This document shows positions 49,160 through 57,240 of a stretch of 64,000 nt of DNA, one piece after another. The DNA comes from Prevotella sp. UBA2742 (lineage in GTDB: Bacteria > Bacteroidota > Bacteroidia > Bacteroidales > Bacteroidaceae). The translations under genes were made by a program, and so were the position numbers. Positions within the stretch are counted from its first letter, which is position 1; the number at the start of each line of letters is the position of its first letter. The notes beneath the pieces were generated by a model. That model did no database searches. It worked only from the letters and a program-made list of their open reading frames with translations, and had not been told where the DNA came from. Where the stretch lies: NCBI GenBank assembly GCA_002353485.1, contig DEJS01000010.1:143872-207871 (forward strand), in the 5' to 3' direction.

Positions 49160-49351
49160 TGGTTTCGTAAGAATCCACGACATCGAGGAGAGCTATTAAG
49201 CTTTGACCCGCTAGAGAATCTGGAAAATTCAAGTGTACGGGTAAAAGTCTGAAAGGCTGTTCCTCCTGCAGTAGCATATATACTGCTGTCCCCCTCGCGG
49301 AGTCAGCTCACATATAAACCAAATTTGGAAAACCTAAAACGAAGAAAAAAT
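49160..49351 (+). other. Long untranslated leader of the accessory cluster, possible structured RNA
   Basis: About 190 nt with no gene. Short self-complementary elements are visible: GCAGTA/TACTGC flanking a 7-nt loop (about 49270-49290) and ACCCG (about 49206-49210) with CGGGT (about 49238-49242). It is long for this window, where most leaders are under 30 nt. No known riboswitch was recognised. Confidence 0.35.
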
Positions 49352-52087
49352 ATGGCAAAATGTCTTAAATGTGGAAACGAGCTGAAAGAAGGAATGAAGT
49401 TCTGCCTTAGATGTGGGCAGCCAGTTGGCCATACAGTCCAACCTTTGTCGCCAACAGTTCCTCCACGTCCCATGCGTCCGCAACCTCTGAACGCTGTTCA
49501 GCCCGGGCAGCACCCACAGCCTGTTCAACCCCAACGGCCAGTGATGCCTCAGCAACCAGTGATGCCCACGTCGCGCCCCATGCGTCCAAAGCCTATGACA
49601 GCACCTGCCGCATCACAGCAGCCCGAGGGGAAAGGTTTCCTGACCAATGCTGTCCGCACTGTGGCTAATGCCGTAACTGGCGGTGCCTTGAATCGCGACA
49701 TTGCCCGTGAGCAACAAGCCATTCTCAACCAGCAGCAACGTGCCGCTCAAGGTGAAATCAACGATGCGCGACAGGCACAGCAGAATGCCGAGCAGGCTCA
49801 GATGCGTGCTGAACAGGATGCCGAACGTGCCGCCGACCGCCGTGCCATGGAACTGGTCGACGGTGTCGATGTAGTCCGGGGACGTGCCATCTGGAACATT
49901 CAGCCAGGAGAGATAGCCCGCAAGATCAAGGAGAGTGAACTTGAGGAGATTGAGAAGCTGAAAGGCATCATCGTACAGGAAGGCTGCACAGCAATTGTTT
50001 TCGCCAATGGCGAATTGGTATCCACGCTTTCCGCTGGTGCTTACCTGTTCTATAAGTCGGTAGAAGAAGAGCAGGCAGCGCTGAAAGCCGCCGTGGAGAA
50101 GGCCGAGAAAGAACTGGCTGAGCAAGAGCGCAGGGCGCGTGACCTCAGAAGGCAGACAGCCCCCACCTTCCGCCAGTTAGGCATTGTCGGTGAGATAGGC
50201 CGTGGCTTCAACTGGCTGGGCCGCATTATCTTTGGTGAGAAAAAGAACGAGACAAAGGACATCCAACAGAAACGCAAGATGGATTATGCCCGGCTGCTGG
50301 CCCGTCTGACGCAGGCTCCAGTCATGTCTATCTATCTGGTGAGCGACCGTTACGTTACTTTGACCTTTGGCGGACATGTAAATGAGGAGGGAGGCATAGA
50401 CTTCGCGCCCTACAAGATACCTACACACATCCTTGACGTGGAGATAGGTGTTTCGCTGCAATTGAAGGTAAGCGACATCCATGCCTTTGCCGCTAACTAT
50501 CTGGCTGACCGTAATAGTGCCCGCGTCAGTATGTTCCACACCTTGCTCAACAGCAGTATCGAAAACCTGCTGCGCATGACATTACGTAACATGGATTATG
50601 AGCAAACAGGACTGGCACCAGAAACCATCAACCAGTTGAAACTGCAGATTCAGCAACTGGTAGCCCAGCACTTGCAAGGCATAGAGTGTGTTCAGGTATT
50701 GCAGATTAGTGACAGCAACGCAGACTTTGAGCGCTTCCGCTCGATTGAGCGCGAATTGTTCAACACAGAGAAAGAGCTGGAATACTTACAACGCACGGGA
50801 GAATTCCGCAACCGCCTGGAGAGCGAGACCAACAGCCAGCAGATACAGTCTGCCCAGAACGCCGAACAGTTGCGTTACGCCTTGCAGCAGATAAACAAGG
50901 ACCAGCTGCTGCATGACGATGAACTGGAGGAATTCGTGCAGTTGTTAGAAAGCCAGAAGCGTATACGTGAGGCGAAGACACAGGAAGAGGAGTTTGAGGC
51001 ACTGGAAGATCTGCGCAAGAACCGCCTTGTCAAGCAAGACGAGATGGAAGAGCTGGAGCATCAGCTGGCTCAGAATAAGATACCGCGTGAGGAGGTCATC
51101 CAGATCATGCGAATCCAAAGTCAGCAGAAAATAGAAGAGGAACGCCTGCATGCCGAGTGGGCTCTTGGAGACCAGCGCCAAGACCACGACTGGGAGCGTG
51201 AAGACCTGGAGCGCCGCCGCAACTGGGGCATTGAGGACGAGGAACGCGAACGCCAGTGGATGCAGGAGGAACGTGAGTACGACCGCCAGCGTGGCAGACA
51301 GAAAGCCGAGGACGACTATGACTTTGAAAAGATGATGCGCCAGCGCAGCCTTGACCTTGAAGACCATGACCGCCAACGTCAGGAGCAACTTCAGGACGAA
51401 GACCGTGCCTACGACCGTCAGCGTCAGGAGAAGATGGATGACGACCTGTTGGATGCAAACCGTTCTCAGCGTCAGATAGATAAGCTCCAAGCAATGGCTC
51501 AGATGCAGGCCCAGCTTGATGCCCAGAAATACCAACACGAGGAGAGTATCGCTACCGTGCAGGCCAACCGCGACATTGAGGTGGAGAAAGCAGGAAAAGC
51601 CAACGCAGTGGAGCAGGCTGAGTTTTTCCGCCAACAACAGCAGAAGGCTCAGGAAGAAGCCAGGGAGCGTGAGGCAAATGCCAGAGCCGACCGTAACAGC
51701 GACATGGACCGTATGGAGCGTATGTTTGACAAGATGGGTGACAAGATGGTAGGCATGAGCCGAAACCTGATGGGCACCCAGCAGCAGCGTGCTGAAGAGT
51801 ATCGCCAGCAGGCTCTGGCAGCACAGAACCGTATGGAACACGCCCAGGACCAGGCATTGAATGCTATCGGTGGCGTGGCAACAGCTGCTGCCGGCAACAT
51901 AGGAGCGTTCAATGGCGGCAATGCTTCTCAGCAGCCCACTCAACAGTCCCCACAACCCGAGCAGCCTGCACCCCGGCAGCAACCAGAGCTGATGGAATGC
52001 CAGTGCTATCAATGTGGTCATGTCATTCGCATTGCTCCAGGCACGCCCCAGTGCCCTGACTGCGGTGCTCCTTTTGCGTGGGAGTAA
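49352..52087 (+). CDS. Zinc-ribbon / SPFH-like / coiled-coil protein
   Basis: A 911-residue modular protein with a C4 ribbon at each end: Cys4, 7, 18, 21 and Cys885, 888, 901, 904. After a Pro/Gln/Met-rich stretch (about 25-90) and a helical region comes a Band-7/SPFH-like part ('VQEGCTAIVFANGELVSTLSAGAYLF' region about 206-232, and a strand-rich half about 320-440 with 'THILDVEIGVSLQLKV'). Then comes a very charged, Gln-rich coiled coil (about 455-790, many 'DYDRQRQE'-type heptads). SPFH proteins form ring or scaffold assemblies on membranes; this one has no signal or transmembrane helix and so would work from the cytoplasmic face. The start MAKCLKCG is chosen from the ribbon; a TTG nine codons upstream is unlikely. 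It is first in a rightward cluster, 22 bp before the protease gene. Confidence 0.72.
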   Translation: MAKCLKCGNELKEGMKFCLRCGQPVGHTVQPLSPTVPPRPMRPQPLNAVQPGQHPQPVQPQRPVMPQQPVMPTSRPMRPKPMTAPAASQQPEGKGFLTNAVRTVANAVTGGALNRDIAREQQAILNQQQRAAQGEINDARQAQQNAEQAQMRAEQDAERAADRRAMELVDGVDVVRGRAIWNIQPGEIARKIKESELEEIEKLKGIIVQEGCTAIVFANGELVSTLSAGAYLFYKSVEEEQAALKAAVEKAEKELAEQERRARDLRRQTAPTFRQLGIVGEIGRGFNWLGRIIFGEKKNETKDIQQKRKMDYARLLARLTQAPVMSIYLVSDRYVTLTFGGHVNEEGGIDFAPYKIPTHILDVEIGVSLQLKVSDIHAFAANYLADRNSARVSMFHTLLNSSIENLLRMTLRNMDYEQTGLAPETINQLKLQIQQLVAQHLQGIECVQVLQISDSNADFERFRSIERELFNTEKELEYLQRTGEFRNRLESETNSQQIQSAQNAEQLRYALQQINKDQLLHDDELEEFVQLLESQKRIREAKTQEEEFEALEDLRKNRLVKQDEMEELEHQLAQNKIPREEVIQIMRIQSQQKIEEERLHAEWALGDQRQDHDWEREDLERRRNWGIEDEERERQWMQEEREYDRQRGRQKAEDDYDFEKMMRQRSLDLEDHDRQRQEQLQDEDRAYDRQRQEKMDDDLLDANRSQRQIDKLQAMAQMQAQLDAQKYQHEESIATVQANRDIEVEKAGKANAVEQAEFFRQQQQKAQEEAREREANARADRNSDMDRMERMFDKMGDKMVGMSRNLMGTQQQRAEEYRQQALAAQNRMEHAQDQALNAIGGVATAAAGNIGAFNGGNASQQPTQQSPQPEQPAPRQQPELMECQCYQCGHVIRIAPGTPQCPDCGAPFAWE

Positions 52088-52109
52088 TATATAATAAGGT
52101 ATAGTTATT

Positions 52110-54932
52110 ATGAGCGATATACATATCCAAGACGATGCGGCCATCGTAGGTGGTGTGCACAGTGATTCGCACGATGTTCATAACACGACGAACAACAATA
52201 CCACGAATAATGTCAATACAACACACAATGTCAATCAGACGTATAACAACCAGACCATCCATGCCGCGCAGAAAACGGTAGCAGAACTCCATCAGGAGGG
52301 AGAGGCACAGTTTATGCTGGCTGTTCAGCAGTATCTGGCTGACGGGCAACTGGACCAACAGGAACTTGGCCAATTAAACATACTGGCCACACAACTTAAT
52401 ATTGCGCCCCAGCGTGCTTTGCAGATGATTGACCAGGTACGTCGCAGTACGCTCGTCATGAAAGGCGGACAGGGTACGGAGTTCCTGGCCCAGCAGCTGT
52501 TGGAGGAGGTGTTCAATGCCGTAAATACTAATCAGGTGGATATCCTGCAACGCCGACTTCCTCAGTTGGAGCAAATGGCCCTAACTACCCCTGATGCCAA
52601 CATCCAGTTCTACTTTCACATGTTGCAGGCTTCGCTGAAACCAGAGTCGGCAGCAATTGCTTTTCTCAATGCGCGTACAGACAACTACTGGCAACTGTTC
52701 TGGGTTCATGTGGCCTATATTAAACTGAAACAGACTGATAATGCTACAGTGCTGTTGCCCCGCATGGGCGGCTTCGGTGCCCCCAAGGGCGACATGGCCC
52801 TGTTGATGGCAATAGACAACCTGGCCGAATATCGTAAAAGTCCTCAGCAGGACTACTATATCATTCAGGCACAGGACAAGCTGATTCAGGCACAGCAACT
52901 GGGACTGAGCGAACCACTCAGTGCCCTGTGGTATGCCGTAAAAGAAGCCATGCTCGACGAGCAGAATCCTGAAGAGTGGTTCCGTTTCTATGTGGAACAG
53001 ACGCTGAAGGAGCTCTGCCCCGTCAAGGCCCCGGCTATGCCCAAGATGCCTCCGCAAATGCCCAATATGGAGGTACCGCCAGTGCCCAAGTTCAATGCAC
53101 AGAATGTAAATCTGGCACAGATGCAAGGATTCAATCCCTTGCAAGCTGCACAGCAGATGGGACTGGGTATGGCAGGGACGATGAAACAGATGGGGACAAT
53201 GGGAAACATGGGAACTATGGGAAACATGACCCCACCGCCTATGCCTACTGCAGCACCTCCAATGCCTGCAGCCCCCGTCAGCAAGACTGCTCCTGCCGAG
53301 CAGTTAGCAGCCGAAGTGCGTCAGGCAGAAGAGCCGCTTGACCAGGAAGATGATTTGGAAGATCACTACGGCATCATCCTGACTGACAGTGTAAAACTGG
53401 CTGAAAAATATGGATGCACGCAACAGGAGGTCTACGATGTGTTCAACGACTTCATCCAGACGGCCTACGACCAGCAGATGTACTGGAGTTTCCTTGATAC
53501 TGCCGCCACACAACTGGCCAGCAGCACCGAACCTTCGTGGATAGACTACAACAATCTGATTTCGGATTTCATAGAGGAGCAAGGCCTTCAGCCAGGTCCT
53601 GACCTACACCTATTTATAATAGGGGGCGCTGATGTCGTTCCCATACCCTATGTGGAAGACCCCTACGAGCATGGCAGCGGACAAGTTCCCACCGACATGT
53701 GCTATGCTTATCCTGACACTTTCATCATCGACCTTCTCGATGGCGGCATCTGCGAACTTACCATCGACGGTGTGCGCAATAATGTGGCCCGCCTGCCGCT
53801 CGAGGACGGTCCCATGCAGACCGACATACAGAGCGACCTGGCTGCCTATTTCAACATCAGCGGCCTCTATAGTGGTGGTATTCCTGTGGGCAGCGTGGTC
53901 ATGAGCAGCAACTCAGAGTGGATTCCAGCCAGTGTGACCATGAGCGAGCATCTGCCGCTCTTGTTCAGTGCAGAAGATCCAGAACTGGTGCGCAACGGCA
54001 TGTATATCAGCCCCAAACTGCTGACTGACGACGATGATACTATCAGCATCTACAAACAGTCGCTGAGGCAGGCCGACTTGCTGATGTTTAACCTGCATGG
54101 AGCCGATGATCCCGACTATTCTGGCTTCTACAGCAGTGGTGAGGCTTTCAATCCCTCGCTTCTCAAGGATTCGAATGCCCGTGTGCTGAACACGGTGGCC
54201 TGCTTTGGTGCCCGTTATCATGGTTACCAGCGTGAACAGTCGATGCTGCTATCCGCACTCTATGGCGGCGGCGTGCTGCTCTATACGGGTTCGCTCATCT
54301 CAGTACCTATGTACTATAATCCTGAGACCAACGAAGCCCGTGAGCTATTACTCAACCCCGGCACTGGCTCTGAAGTCTTTATGCGTCTCTATGCGCTCTA
54401 CCAATTCAAGGGACTCACTGCTGGCCGAGCATTGTTGCAGGCCAAGCTCGACTATTTCAACATGTGTCGCCACGTGGAGAGCGACGGATTCTCGTTCTCT
54501 ACCATCCTGATGTTCTCACTTTATGGCAACCCCATGCTGCATGTACGCCGTCGTGAGCACGTGCTTCAGTCGGCACTCGAGAACGATGCCATGCCGCCCG
54601 CTCCCGTCAAGGGCGAAGCCATTCCTATTGCTAAGGCAGAAGTAAAGTGTGTGGTGGACAATAAGCAACAGGCTCCTGTCTCCCTCGTGCAACAGGTACG
54701 CGGGGCTGTCGATGCTAACCTCAATGCCATCCGCTCGATGGTAGAGCAGCATCTATATGACACACTGGGACTGCCTCCGCGTCTGCTCGAAAGCATTGAC
54801 GTAGTGAGCCGCCCGGGTGGTGACAGCAGTTACAGCTTCAACTATCATGACCCCGAAGCACCGTTTGCCGCCGACGTGTTTGCAGAAGTGGACAAGCAGG
54901 GAAAACTAAAAAGAGTATTTACAACTAAATAA
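52110..54932 (+). CDS. Gingipain/caspase-like (clan CD) cysteine protease with TerB-like module
   Basis: A 940-residue protein. It begins with an Asn/Thr-rich low-complexity region (about 20-50), then a TerB-like helical module (about 64-112, 'LADGQLDQQELGQL'), a helical region to about 300, and a Pro/Met-rich linker (about 302-392, 'MPKMPPQMPNMEVPPVP'). The C-terminal half resembles family C25/caspase proteases: 'DLHLFIIGGADVVPIPYVEDP', catalytic His663 in 'LLMFNLHGADDPD', and catalytic Cys698 in 'VLNTVACFGARYHG', spaced as in clan CD. There is no signal peptide, unlike secreted gingipains, so it would act inside the cell, perhaps as an activated effector. Neighbours with the same TerB-like and Pro/Met modules point to one complex. 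Substrate is unknown. Confidence 0.7.
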   Translation: MSDIHIQDDAAIVGGVHSDSHDVHNTTNNNTTNNVNTTHNVNQTYNNQTIHAAQKTVAELHQEGEAQFMLAVQQYLADGQLDQQELGQLNILATQLNIAPQRALQMIDQVRRSTLVMKGGQGTEFLAQQLLEEVFNAVNTNQVDILQRRLPQLEQMALTTPDANIQFYFHMLQASLKPESAAIAFLNARTDNYWQLFWVHVAYIKLKQTDNATVLLPRMGGFGAPKGDMALLMAIDNLAEYRKSPQQDYYIIQAQDKLIQAQQLGLSEPLSALWYAVKEAMLDEQNPEEWFRFYVEQTLKELCPVKAPAMPKMPPQMPNMEVPPVPKFNAQNVNLAQMQGFNPLQAAQQMGLGMAGTMKQMGTMGNMGTMGNMTPPPMPTAAPPMPAAPVSKTAPAEQLAAEVRQAEEPLDQEDDLEDHYGIILTDSVKLAEKYGCTQQEVYDVFNDFIQTAYDQQMYWSFLDTAATQLASSTEPSWIDYNNLISDFIEEQGLQPGPDLHLFIIGGADVVPIPYVEDPYEHGSGQVPTDMCYAYPDTFIIDLLDGGICELTIDGVRNNVARLPLEDGPMQTDIQSDLAAYFNISGLYSGGIPVGSVVMSSNSEWIPASVTMSEHLPLLFSAEDPELVRNGMYISPKLLTDDDDTISIYKQSLRQADLLMFNLHGADDPDYSGFYSSGEAFNPSLLKDSNARVLNTVACFGARYHGYQREQSMLLSALYGGGVLLYTGSLISVPMYYNPETNEARELLLNPGTGSEVFMRLYALYQFKGLTAGRALLQAKLDYFNMCRHVESDGFSFSTILMFSLYGNPMLHVRRREHVLQSALENDAMPPAPVKGEAIPIAKAEVKCVVDNKQQAPVSLVQQVRGAVDANLNAIRSMVEQHLYDTLGLPPRLLESIDVVSRPGGDSSYSFNYHDPEAPFAADVFAEVDKQGKLKRVFTTK

Positions 54933-54945
54933 CTAATAAGGAACT

Positions 54946-56130
54946 ATGGGATTTTTTGGATTTAAGTCTTCCAAGGAAGTGGAAGAAGAAAAACAGAGAG
55001 CAGCCGAACAAGCTAAGCGTGAGGTAGTTCAGCAGAACTACACCAACCTGAGTAATCTGTCTAAGGGCAGCCAAGTGGTATTTGCTATCCCTTACTTCGA
55101 TGTGTTCGACCCTCGTCTGCAGGACTATGGCGTGCCTGTAGCCGTGCATGGCATCATCGTATATTCTATTGAGGACATGAACCTGTTCCACAGCGTGAAC
55201 AAGAACGAAGCCTATAGCGACGAGACTTTCCAGCAGAAGTTGAAAGGTACGGTGACCAAGTTTGTCAAGGCTGTGGTAAGCAACGCTCCCTCCGAAGCAC
55301 AGATTCCTGCTGTGCAGCTGGAACGCAAGATCTTGGAAATCAGCAATCTGGTGCAGCAGCATGTGAAACCGCAGGTGGAAACTCTCTTCGGCATCAATAT
55401 CCGTCAGATCGACATCACCAGCATCATGGTCGATAAGGACAGCCGTGGCTATCGCGAGCTGAAGGCACTCACCGCCGACCTGGAGAAGGAACGGCTGATG
55501 GCGCAGCACAATGCCCAGATATCGAACTTCAACCTGCAGAACAATCTCAACCAAGACCAATTGAAAATGCAGTCTACGCTGAACCTCGACGCTATGCGCC
55601 GCCAGCAGGAGATGCAACTTGGCGGCCAGGAGCAACTGCAGGACATGAACCTGGAGAACCAGCGTGAGACTATGCGTATTCAGCGTGAGGAGATGCAACG
55701 CGCCAGTCGCTTGCAGACCGAGCAGACCTTCCTTGGCGCTCATCAGGCCAACCTCAATGCTGGTGTACTGAACAATGCTACTGACAATGGTATCAATGCA
55801 TTCCGCCAACAGCAACAGCAGCCAATGGGCGCTGGCATGGGTGCTCCTCAGATGCCAGGCATGGGTGCTGCACCTCAGATGCCGGGTATGGGTATGAAAC
55901 AAACACCACAGGTCAGCTATATGATTGGTGTGAACGGTCAGCAGGCAGGTCCCTTCGACTGGAACCAACTGCAGCAACTCGTACAACAAGGACAGCTCAC
56001 CCAGCAGACCTATGTATGGAAGCAGGGTATGGCCAACTGGGAGTTTGCAGGACACGTACAGGAACTTCAGCCTCTCTTTATGAATGCAGCTCCTCAGATG
56101 CCAGGAATGCCTCCCGTTCCAGGAATGTAA
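54946..56130 (+). CDS. SPFH-domain protein with C-terminal GYF_2 domain
   Basis: A 394-residue protein starting MGFFGFKSS. Residues 40-190 resemble the SPFH/virion-core-type domain ('QVVFAIPYFDVFDPRLQDYGVPVAVHGIIVYSI' region and 'QVETLFGINIRQIDITSIMVDKDSRGY'). A Gln-rich coiled coil follows (about 195-285), then a Met/Pro/Gly linker (APQMPGM repeats, about 287-320) and a GYF_2 domain (about 322-382) with 'GPFDWNQLQQLVQQGQLTQQTYVWKQGM', ending in a PGMPPVPGM tail. GYF domains bind Pro-rich peptides, and Pro-rich linkers occur here in three neighbouring proteins. It follows the protease gene by 13 bp. The role is probably a membrane-associated scaffold (inference). Confidence 0.75.
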   Translation: MGFFGFKSSKEVEEEKQRAAEQAKREVVQQNYTNLSNLSKGSQVVFAIPYFDVFDPRLQDYGVPVAVHGIIVYSIEDMNLFHSVNKNEAYSDETFQQKLKGTVTKFVKAVVSNAPSEAQIPAVQLERKILEISNLVQQHVKPQVETLFGINIRQIDITSIMVDKDSRGYRELKALTADLEKERLMAQHNAQISNFNLQNNLNQDQLKMQSTLNLDAMRRQQEMQLGGQEQLQDMNLENQRETMRIQREEMQRASRLQTEQTFLGAHQANLNAGVLNNATDNGINAFRQQQQQPMGAGMGAPQMPGMGAAPQMPGMGMKQTPQVSYMIGVNGQQAGPFDWNQLQQLVQQGQLTQQTYVWKQGMANWEFAGHVQELQPLFMNAAPQMPGMPPVPGM

Positions 56131-56176
56131 TTGGTGTTCACTGATTAGATAATTGTGAAAAGATAAAAAAATAATT

Positions 56177-57178
56177 ATGGCAAAGCAATTAATTCCTGAA
56201 GAACTGGATCAACTTATCCAGGAGTATTTAACTGATGGTGTACTCACAGACAAGGAGCGTTCAGTGATTTTGAAGAAGGCAGAAGGTATGGGACTTGATC
56301 GTGACGAGATAGACCTGTATCTTGATGCTCAAGTGCAGAAAATTGATCAGGCAACCGATGCTGCTGCACGCAGACAGAAAGGTAAGACCTGTCCTTATTG
56401 TGGTGGTAGTGTTCCTCAGTTAACAGACAAGTGTCCCCATTGTGGCGAAAATATCACGGCCCAGGCCAGTGAGGAACTTCAGGAAATATTCGACAACCTT
56501 GAAGAAGCCCTTGTTGACCTGAAATCGGGAAAGGAACTTGACCGTAGTAAAGCAACCGTTGAACGTTATGCCCGTAAGGCAAAGATGTACTATGGTAGCA
56601 ATCCTAAGGTACAGAAACTCCTATTGGAAATTGAAAATGAAACAATAGAATCAGCAAAAAGAGTCAAGGCTGATGCTCGGAAGAATGCTATTTTACAATA
56701 TGTTTTAAATCATATTAAGTTTTTTATTTGGTTATTTGTTATTCTAATTGCACTTTTGAGTATAAAAATGTGTGTTAACTGCGCTGATGAGAACAGACGT
56801 GAATCGAAACAAAAAGTAAACGAGTTAAGAGAATCTTATGTATTAGATAAGCCCAAGATAGACGAACAATTAGATCAATTGACAAAGAAAATAGATAATT
56901 TGGAGAAACCTAACAAGAATAATTATGAGTTAATGACTCGAGAACTACAAAAGATAGAGTGGAATAATATATCAAGAGATGGTGATAAGGAGGATGTTTG
57001 GGACAATGGGCATCCTGTCAGCAATGAATATGAGGAAGAGCAAAAAGCAAAATTTGTAGAATTAAAACGTGCTTATGCATATAAATTGCAGAAGATATAT
57101 AAGGCCGTTTACAGCGAATCAGATTATTACAAATACACACCAGAAATCATATGGGATCCATTGGAAATACATAATTAA
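56177..57178 (+). CDS. TerB-like / zinc-ribbon membrane protein, copy 1
   Basis: A 333-residue protein in modules: a TerB-like helical unit (about 8-52, 'YLTDGVLTDKERSVILKKAEGMGLDRDEID'), a C4 zinc ribbon (Cys72, 75, 86, 89), a helical region to about 170, one transmembrane helix (about 181-198) and a charged C-terminal domain (about 200-333) of unknown fold. The first ~158 residues are almost identical to the gene at 60805, including long stretches of identical DNA, but the C-terminal parts are unrelated. The C-terminal portion is much richer in A+T than the N-terminal portion, a sign of domain replacement. It belongs to the rightward cluster, 46 bp after the SPFH/GYF_2 gene. Confidence 0.72.
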   Translation: MAKQLIPEELDQLIQEYLTDGVLTDKERSVILKKAEGMGLDRDEIDLYLDAQVQKIDQATDAAARRQKGKTCPYCGGSVPQLTDKCPHCGENITAQASEELQEIFDNLEEALVDLKSGKELDRSKATVERYARKAKMYYGSNPKVQKLLLEIENETIESAKRVKADARKNAILQYVLNHIKFFIWLFVILIALLSIKMCVNCADENRRESKQKVNELRESYVLDKPKIDEQLDQLTKKIDNLEKPNKNNYELMTRELQKIEWNNISRDGDKEDVWDNGHPVSNEYEEEQKAKFVELKRAYAYKLQKIYKAVYSESDYYKYTPEIIWDPLEIHN

Positions 57179-57240
57179 TTATGACAGGTCATAAATGTCA
57201 CACTAATGATAAAGGTATCAATAACTAAACAAAAACAACT

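Noticed and set aside
49142..49252. 36-residue ATG frame (MPIFVTWFRKNP...)
   Set aside because: Its start codon lies upstream of and across the only good promoter box, so it would not be in the transcript; no ribosome binding site.
50945..52144. 399-codon hydrophobic frame on the minus strand
   Set aside because: It is antisense to the coiled-coil part of the SPFH-like gene. The Leu-rich translation is the complement of Gln/Glu codons.
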